Assembly: GCA_017617235.1 (NCBI GenBank)
Contig: JAFZWQ010000023.1
Coordinates: forward strand, 1 to 33,180
Direction: 5' to 3'
DNA length: 33,180 nt
DNA from: Bacteroidaceae bacterium
GTDB taxonomy: Bacteria; Bacteroidota; Bacteroidia; Bacteroidales; Bacteroidaceae
In this document: positions 28,141 to 33,180 of the stretch, one piece after another
How positions within the stretch are numbered: the stretch's first letter is position 1
Layout of the letters: each line of letters begins with the position of its first letter
Position numbers and translations under genes: made by a program
Notes under the pieces: generated by a model
What the model was told of the DNA's origin: nothing
The model's input: the letters and a program-made list of their open reading frames with translations, nothing else
The model's database searches: none

Positions 28141-28262
28141 TTATAATGGTATCAGACAGTTCAAAGAGCAGATGTATATGGTATAATTTCAAACGTTCTC
28201 AAGTATTTAATGCAGTATGATAGTATAAGATAATAGGATTACTAATAAGTTTATTGATAAAT

Positions 28263-28982
28263 ATGAAACGTTTAATTTTTTTAATTGTTGCTTCTCTATC
28301 CATTTCTTTATGTGAATTGTCTGCACAGCCACCGCGAACTAAAGAATGGATGAATGCTGTAACAGAGTTAACAGGATCCTTTATGGATAACCCTAGCCAT
28401 CATTCAAATACAGTAAAAATATATGAACTTACCCAGAATTTTAAGAAGACTACAGATGAAGTTGATACTGAAACACGTTTGTCAGACCATCCTCAGGCAA
28501 GATTAGACATAATAAGCCTAAATAATTCGACAAGGATACTGAAGTGTCTTGATTATATAACAGCCCAAATTGTAGGTTATTCAAGAGGAGGTATAGATGC
28601 AATAGAGTGGGAAACAACATTCCATCCAATAATGACGGCATATGGATGGACATGGAAAGTCATCCATTCTACTGAGGATATCGTTTTCTATGAGTACCAC
28701 AAAGATAATTTCAATATGGTTTTAGCAAGAAATATTTTACCCAAAAAGGATTCAGGAGATTTTAATGCTGTGGCTTATGCATGCGATTCATGGGATGTTA
28801 ATTTGAAAAGAGTCATATATGGAGTCCAAAGGATAGTGTTTGGTGGAGATTATCAGTTTGTGACTTATGGAGATGATGAGAACAAATACAAGATATTTTC
28901 TGATTTTATTTCAAAAAAAGGTATTAGTTTGGACATCTTAAAAAAAGTAGATAACCACATACAAGATAACCTGAGATTATAA
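28263..28982 (+). CDS. secreted protein of unknown function
   Basis: The 239-residue product has an N-terminal signal peptide (1 to about 21, CELSAQ). No family is recognised. The mature part has helices in the first half and a Trp/Tyr-rich beta region (TAYGWTWKVIHSTEDIVFYE). ATG 28263 was chosen over the in-frame TTG at 28254, because it opens a normal Lys-Arg-hydrophobic signal peptide. The gene is AT-rich. It follows the SH3 protein by 122 bp with no terminator seen. Confidence 0.65.
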   Translation: MKRLIFLIVASLSISLCELSAQPPRTKEWMNAVTELTGSFMDNPSHHSNTVKIYELTQNFKKTTDEVDTETRLSDHPQARLDIISLNNSTRILKCLDYITAQIVGYSRGGIDAIEWETTFHPIMTAYGWTWKVIHSTEDIVFYEYHKDNFNMVLARNILPKKDSGDFNAVAYACDSWDVNLKRVIYGVQRIVFGGDYQFVTYGDDENKYKIFSDFISKKGISLDILKKVDNHIQDNLRL

Positions 28983-29031
28983 AAAGACCCTTTTCTTTGA
29001 TTTTTTGTAAACCTTCCAATATATCTAATCT

Positions 29032-29649
29032 ATGGAAAAAAACAATGATAGTGGCGGATGTGGATGCTTAGTTGTAATATTAATATTTGCTGGAGCATTC
29101 ATTGTGGATAAGTGTAGAGGTGTCGATGAAGATAACAATCAAAAGCCTACTTCAGAGGTTACTTCTGACAAGGCTTATAGTAACGATTATTATGAAACCG
29201 AGCTGGATGAGCAAGACAGATTATACCTTAATAATCACTTAAGAACAGGAGATAAACCTTATATAGAGTTTTTTGGTGATAACTATGTTTGTAGGAGGGA
29301 TCAGTGTTCAGCTATAGAAGTGACCGCTCCTGAAAACTCGGATATAGTGGTAATCATTAAGAGAAATAATGAGGATGGTGCCGTAATATCGCACGCCTAT
29401 ATCTGTGCTGGATGCAAATATACATTTGATCTTCCAAACGGCACTTTCCAACCATTCTTTTACTATGGAGAAGGTTGGAATCCAGAAAAGGAAATGGGGA
29501 ATGGTGTAAAAGGAGGTTTTGTCAAATACGAGTCTTTCTCCAAGGACGCTCCTCAAGCCATCTCTGATTGTGTTCTTTCTTATGTTTTGCAACTTCAACG
29601 TGATGGAAACTTCCAAACTAAAGGAAGTTGCCGCAGCGAGATATTCTAA
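29032..29649 (+). CDS. membrane-anchored protein with N-terminal Gly/Cys motif, unknown function
   Basis: The 205-residue product starts MEKNNDSGGCGCLVVILIFA. A single hydrophobic segment (about 12-26) follows a GGCGC motif, so it is membrane-anchored. The rest is probably exported. It has a low-complexity linker (30-55) and a compact beta-rich domain (from about 75; VTAPENSDIVVIIKRNNEDG, then AYICAGCKYTFDLPNGTFQP). The latter holds a CAGC pair at 124-127 that might bind metal or form a disulfide. No family is assigned. It is the first gene of a tightly spaced rightward cluster reaching the window edge. Confidence 0.6.
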   Translation: MEKNNDSGGCGCLVVILIFAGAFIVDKCRGVDEDNNQKPTSEVTSDKAYSNDYYETELDEQDRLYLNNHLRTGDKPYIEFFGDNYVCRRDQCSAIEVTAPENSDIVVIIKRNNEDGAVISHAYICAGCKYTFDLPNGTFQPFFYYGEGWNPEKEMGNGVKGGFVKYESFSKDAPQAISDCVLSYVLQLQRDGNFQTKGSCRSEIF

Positions 29650-29693
29650 AAATGTTTTGTATTGTTTCACAACTATTTATGACAAAGAATTGT

Positions 29694-30884
29694 ATGAAAA
29701 AGATATTATACTCAATTGTTGTTGTTATAGTTTTTGTTATATGTATAGCAATATACATAAGGATCTACTTTTACTATATCCCAGGTCTTGCAGTGTCTAC
29801 TTTTGAGCAAAAGAAGGAATCTCTGGAAATAGATATTAAAAAACAAATACAAGAGGCATGGGGAAGTGACAATGCGCTATTGTTTTTTAAAGACTATGGT
29901 GGCGCAAAATACCTTCGTATGGATATGGATGCTGTGCGACTTATTGACAAAAGGCAAGACTCTAATATGCCACCTTACGAGTTGGCATGGAACTTGTTCC
30001 CCAATGGTCGTTATGGTAATTCTGTAAGAATGGCCTTTGAATCTGTACGTCCAGGAAACTTTAGCGATTTATACGATTTGTATTATATTCAAAGTAGACC
30101 ATGGGTAGGCACTTACATTGTACCAGATCAAGATCTTTATACCATAGAGGTTTTTAATTATTACCCTGTTTTCGTTGGCTATAAAACTGAAAACATATCT
30201 TTACGTAATTATCGACCATCACTCGATGACTGTTGTATAGATGCGAAAAAATATATACAGGAAGAGGATAAAGACAATCGAATGTATTATAAACCACAAA
30301 ACGAGGATAAGGTTAATAAGATTTTCAATTTGCGTAATGATTATTATTATTTCCAGTTTCGAAGTTTTTTTGAAACGAATATGCCCAATAGCTATACTGA
30401 TGAATTCGATTTCGCTAATTTTAATTTTAATAACCACGATAAGTTTAGATTCCCTTATGGCAATTTAAGATGGATTTACAATGGTTTCTATAAAGTGTAT
30501 TACATGTCTCAAAGAAGTGGAACCATGTATCTGTCTTTTAATGACACCCAATATAATCAGGATTTGGATTCGTTTGTTATTGAAAAAAGACGCATTTGCA
30601 ATATCTTATTCCTGTTATTAGCAATCTTATCTATAATAACGTTGACAATGTTCTACATAAGAAACAAAAAAAACAACGTCAGGAAGGTATATATAGAAGA
30701 ACCATCAGCGAATAAGTTGACAGCATATGAGCAAGTCATAAACCTTTCTAATCCAGAAAAATTTATAAAGCCATATCAACCAGATAAGTTGGAAAAGGCA
30801 AATAGAATTTATTCTAATGCACTTAATAACAAAGAAAATATTGATATTCTGGAAAAACTATTAGAGGAGGCAAAGACATTATGA
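29694..30884 (+). CDS. bitopic or two-helix membrane protein of unknown function
   Basis: The 396-residue product has a transmembrane segment at 4-25 (ILYSIVVVIVFVICIAIYI) and a second near 300-322 (ILFLLLAILSIITLTMFYI). About 270 residues lie between them outside the membrane, rich in Tyr, Phe and Asp. A charged C-terminal tail follows inside the cell. ATG 29694 was chosen. The longer frame begins with a TTG inside the previous gene and adds a tail lacking a signal. It ends with an ATGA overlap with the next gene. No family is recognised, and A+T content is high. Confidence 0.6.
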   Translation: MKKILYSIVVVIVFVICIAIYIRIYFYYIPGLAVSTFEQKKESLEIDIKKQIQEAWGSDNALLFFKDYGGAKYLRMDMDAVRLIDKRQDSNMPPYELAWNLFPNGRYGNSVRMAFESVRPGNFSDLYDLYYIQSRPWVGTYIVPDQDLYTIEVFNYYPVFVGYKTENISLRNYRPSLDDCCIDAKKYIQEEDKDNRMYYKPQNEDKVNKIFNLRNDYYYFQFRSFFETNMPNSYTDEFDFANFNFNNHDKFRFPYGNLRWIYNGFYKVYYMSQRSGTMYLSFNDTQYNQDLDSFVIEKRRICNILFLLLAILSIITLTMFYIRNKKNNVRKVYIEEPSANKLTAYEQVINLSNPEKFIKPYQPDKLEKANRIYSNALNNKENIDILEKLLEEAKTL

Positions 30885-31648
30885 AAAGGATGTTTTATGT
30901 ATTAGTTTGTGTAACTATCACTTTGACATCATGCAGCAAAAGCGATACTACTCATGATGAATTATACGATGCTATGAAATCTCATGTTTACAGAAGTGAA
31001 GATGATGTCTATGGTTTTGAAGAAATAACTCGAGTAGTTGAAAAGTGCACTCATCTATCTCGTGATACAGATGTCTATATATTACAAGATAACATGAATA
31101 TCAAGAGTGCAATTATCAAAAGATTAGCTCTTGTTTCCCACACTTATTTTCTTGATAAAGGAGAATATAACTTTGGCTTTGACAAAAATATCTTGGAGAT
31201 AGAAGGAAAGGATTTGAAAGTATGCCCGAATTCTAAATATGCAGATTTATATCTATCCAAAGAAGAAATTGATTACGTTAATAAGGTGTACTATCTATCA
31301 ATTCCTGGACAGTTGAAGACTATTAAGGATATGGAGTCTCGAAAATTCAATGGTTTCCGATATTATTATGCATGTAAGTTTAGAAAAAAATTGTCTGACA
31401 GAGAAATTACCAAACAGTATGTTGTATATAAAAATCAAAACGAAGCATTTGAAATATGTGAATTGAAATATGATTATGATTTGTTGAGGTTATATATAAG
31501 AGCTATTTCTAATGTTGACATGAACGACCCATATGTCATTTCAATTTGTAAAGAAAAGGAATCGGAGAGGTCATACGATTTATACAGGAACATCTTCAAT
31601 CGACTTAGTATAGACATTACAGATGATTGGGCTATTCGTGGCTTATGA
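30881..31648 (+). CDS. lipoprotein of unknown function
   Basis: The 255-residue product has a lipoprotein signal with lipidated cysteine C18 in LTSC (MKRMFYVLVCVTITLTSCSK). The mature sequence is charged and helical with Asp, Glu, Lys and Tyr throughout. No recognised family or catalytic motif is visible. ATG 30881 overlaps the upstream stop (ATGA), indicating coupled translation. Its 3' end overlaps the next small frame by 26 bases. Strongly AT-rich. Confidence 0.65.
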   Translation: MKRMFYVLVCVTITLTSCSKSDTTHDELYDAMKSHVYRSEDDVYGFEEITRVVEKCTHLSRDTDVYILQDNMNIKSAIIKRLALVSHTYFLDKGEYNFGFDKNILEIEGKDLKVCPNSKYADLYLSKEEIDYVNKVYYLSIPGQLKTIKDMESRKFNGFRYYYACKFRKKLSDREITKQYVVYKNQNEAFEICELKYDYDLLRLYIRAISNVDMNDPYVISICKEKESERSYDLYRNIFNRLSIDITDDWAIRGL

Positions 31649-31859
31649 CATTTTCTATGTAATGGCGTTTATGTATTATGACAAGAAACAAATTCCATTA
31701 GCCATTACCTTTAGTGCACTTGTTTTATTATTTGAGCCATTCATTAAAGTAGATCTTGACCGGGTAATGTGGAATGTTGTGGATCTTTTAGTAGCCCTAT
31801 TGCTAATCATACTACTTTTAAAAGATAAAGATGGGACGAAGACTGAAGGAACCATATAG
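31623..31859 (+). CDS. small DUF6804-like membrane protein
   Basis: The 78-residue product is mostly hydrophobic and resembles DUF6804: a first helix (LFVAYDIFYVMAFMYYD), then LAITFSALVLLFEPFIKVDL and a third helix around VVDLLVALLLIILLL. The LFxPFIKVxLxRxxW pattern supports the match. Its start overlaps the lipoprotein gene by 26 bases, and its stop overlaps the next gene by 29. The N-terminus may be shorter than in relatives. ATG 31662 is an alternative start. Confidence 0.55.
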   Translation: MIGLFVAYDIFYVMAFMYYDKKQIPLAITFSALVLLFEPFIKVDLDRVMWNVVDLLVALLLIILLLKDKDGTKTEGTI

Positions 31860-32994
31860 GAGGCTGCTGAAAACGTTTGCTGCAGTTGCCGTAATTGTGT
31901 TGCTGAAATGGATATGGGTAGCTGTTTCAACAATGGGGCATGGGTCGTTTGAAGGGGAGAAAACGGAGATTTTACGCAGACGCAACTATCTTGTGGACCG
32001 TTTGGTGACTTCCCAGCAAGAAGTTTTTGAGGAGATGCCAGAAGGTATGGAATCGCAGTTCCAAGGAGAATGGGCTATGTATTCATGCTCTATGCTTACG
32101 GCTGCGCTGGTGAATATCGCAAAGCTTTATCCTGAAGAACGAGAAAGGTCTCTGGGGCAGATAGACAGACTCATTGAAATCGTAATGACGGAACGGATGA
32201 GACAATATGATGCGGCACGCTGGGGTGAAGACCCTCTGGATAGTTGGGACAGCGAGAAGAGCCACATGTCGTATTTGAGTATCCTGGCCTGGATGATTAG
32301 CGGATACAAAGCAGTAGGTGGAGGAGACAAATATGATGATTGGTATTTCCGACTATGCGGCACATTGAACTGGCGCATGAAGAAGAGTCCAACACTGAAC
32401 CTCCAGACCTATCCTGACGAGGCTGTTTATGTACCAGATATGCTTGTTGCGATTGTAGCTTTGTCGAACTTCACGCGCCAATGTGACGATAGATACCAAA
32501 GCACTATAAACGAATGGCTGCATAAGGCAAAAACGGAATGGGTAGATAAGGAAACGGGACTCCTGAAATCCTTCCTAAGCTACGATGGTACAGAACTGGC
32601 GGAACCCATAAAGGGCTCTTATTCTGCACTTAGCTGTTATTATCTTACCTTTGTAGATACAACCTTTGCCAAAGAACAATATGGACTGCTGAAAAAGTAT
32701 TTCAAAAAGAAACGTCCTGTAACAGGAATCCGCGAGTATTACGACCGCTCATGTTGGTTCGGATTGGACATTGACTCCGGCCCCATAATTTTTAATCTGA
32801 GTCCCTCAGGTACGGCCTTTGCTATAGGACCAGCAACCTATTTCAATGATATGGAATTCCGCAAGCAATTATTGAGAACTGCTGAAATCGCAGGTTCAAC
32901 ATTCCGTGGTTGGAACACCAATCACTATTTGCTTGCTAACGTGGCATTAGTAGGCGAGGCTGTGGCTCTCGCCATGCGAACACATACAAAATGA
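31831..32994 (+). CDS. membrane-anchored all-helical toroid-like protein
   Basis: The 387-residue product starts with a basic stretch and one transmembrane helix (about 14-34), then a helical domain with regularly spaced amphipathic helix pairs (for example QGEWAMYSCSMLTAALVNIA, then DEAVYVPDMLVAIVALSNFT, GSYSALSCYYLTFVDTTFAK, and GTAFAIGPATYFND). This spacing recalls (alpha/alpha) barrels, as in glycosidase-like or linalool-dehydratase-like proteins, but that is inference from appearance. Conserved-looking Asp, Tyr, Trp and His are spread in the loops. ATG 31831 overlaps the DUF6804-like gene by 29 bases. G+C rises here relative to the preceding genes. The ADP-ribosylglycohydrolase gene follows after 15 bp. 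Confidence 0.6.
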   Translation: MGRRLKEPYRRLLKTFAAVAVIVLLKWIWVAVSTMGHGSFEGEKTEILRRRNYLVDRLVTSQQEVFEEMPEGMESQFQGEWAMYSCSMLTAALVNIAKLYPEERERSLGQIDRLIEIVMTERMRQYDAARWGEDPLDSWDSEKSHMSYLSILAWMISGYKAVGGGDKYDDWYFRLCGTLNWRMKKSPTLNLQTYPDEAVYVPDMLVAIVALSNFTRQCDDRYQSTINEWLHKAKTEWVDKETGLLKSFLSYDGTELAEPIKGSYSALSCYYLTFVDTTFAKEQYGLLKKYFKKKRPVTGIREYYDRSCWFGLDIDSGPIIFNLSPSGTAFAIGPATYFNDMEFRKQLLRTAEIAGSTFRGWNTNHYLLANVALVGEAVALAMRTHTK

Positions 32995-33009
32995 ATTAAA
33001 ACAAAAGTT

Positions 33010-33180
33010 ATGGATAAGAAGATTCTCATAGGTGCGATTGCAGGAGATGTAATAGGTTCTGTTTATGAGTTTTGCCCATGTCGAAGTACTGACATTAAGT
33101 TGTTCTATTCAGATTCCAGGTTTACGGACGATACCGTAATGACTGTTGCTATAGCAGATTGGCTTCTGACAGGCGATGAC
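33010..33180 (+). CDS. ADP-ribosylglycohydrolase, N-terminal fragment (cut by window edge)
   Basis: The frame opens at ATG 33010 and runs to the last base, giving 57 residues. It has GDVIGSVYE (12-20) and FTDDTVMTVAIADWL (38-52), the N-terminal metal-binding motifs of the DraG/ARH family; TDDT residues bind the magnesium ions. The enzyme would hydrolyse ADP-ribose linkages. It lies 15 bp after the toroid-like gene and probably belongs to the same operon. The C-terminal part lies outside the window. Confidence 0.92.
   Translation, partial: MDKKILIGAIAGDVIGSVYEFCPCRSTDIKLFYSDSRFTDDTVMTVAIADWLLTGDD

Noticed and set aside
26135-32994. Prophage or CRISPR origin of the accessory region
   Set aside because: No integrase, structural phage genes, transposase or spaced direct repeats were seen.

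Overview
The window is a stretch of bacterial chromosome from a Bacteroidetes (Bacteroidota) species, most likely Prevotella or a close relative. The evidence is the repeated -7 promoter element of the TAnnTTTG type (mostly TATCTTTG) upstream of operons, weak Shine-Dalgarno sequences, and families typical of this phylum (DUF4270, DUF4369, an N-terminal-only glycogen synthase next to panC-panD, metal-type KdsA). Most of the window is ordinary, densely packed core genome of about 50% G+C.

Layout. 1-189 is the C-terminal end of an ADP-ribosylglycohydrolase (DraG family). 190-668 has no gene but holds several nested palindromes and a 177-bp inverted-repeat element. A secreted Cthe_2159-type carbohydrate-binding protein (669-2189) meets, tail to tail, a leftward operon dnaX-rlmD-purU-acyltransferase (7473-2186). 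A rightward operon follows: a DivIC/FtsB-like protein, a membrane/DUF4369 fusion protein, ligA and dapA (7577-11839). It converges on a MaoC-like hydratase. Next comes a rightward Kdo operon, kdsA-kdsD plus a periplasmic phospholipase D-like protein (12375-15291). Leftward genes follow: pgk, an orphan substrate-binding-like lipoprotein and a large TPR protein (19701-15298), then a glycogen-synthase-like protein, a DUF4270 lipoprotein and nth (22811-19832). Rightward panC, panD and a membrane protein (22977-25235) end at a terminator facing a leftward tRNA-Thr(CGT).

From about 25570 to the right end the content is accessory. It starts with a small HExxH membrane protein and a TerB-like protein. 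An AT-rich run (about 27.6-31.9 kb) follows, with mostly unrecognised secreted, membrane and lipoprotein genes: SH3-DUF3761 protein, a secreted unknown, two membrane-anchored unknowns, a lipoprotein and a DUF6804-like protein. The run leads into a membrane-anchored all-helical toroid-like protein and then the N-terminal part of another ADP-ribosylglycohydrolase, which runs off the window. Genes from 29032 to the right edge are tightly spaced or overlapping and look like one operon. This is the best candidate for an undescribed system: an envelope-associated gene set ending in an ADP-ribosyl-hydrolase. Its function cannot be read from the sequence.

The core genes fall into clear pathways: DNA replication and repair (dnaX, ligA, nth), lysine/peptidoglycan precursor (dapA), lipopolysaccharide Kdo (kdsA, kdsD), coenzyme A precursor (panC, panD), one-carbon/purine metabolism (purU), rRNA modification (rlmD) and glycolysis (pgk). 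Several starts were moved inward because the predicted promoter, an upstream stop or a signal peptide makes the longest reading frame unlikely.
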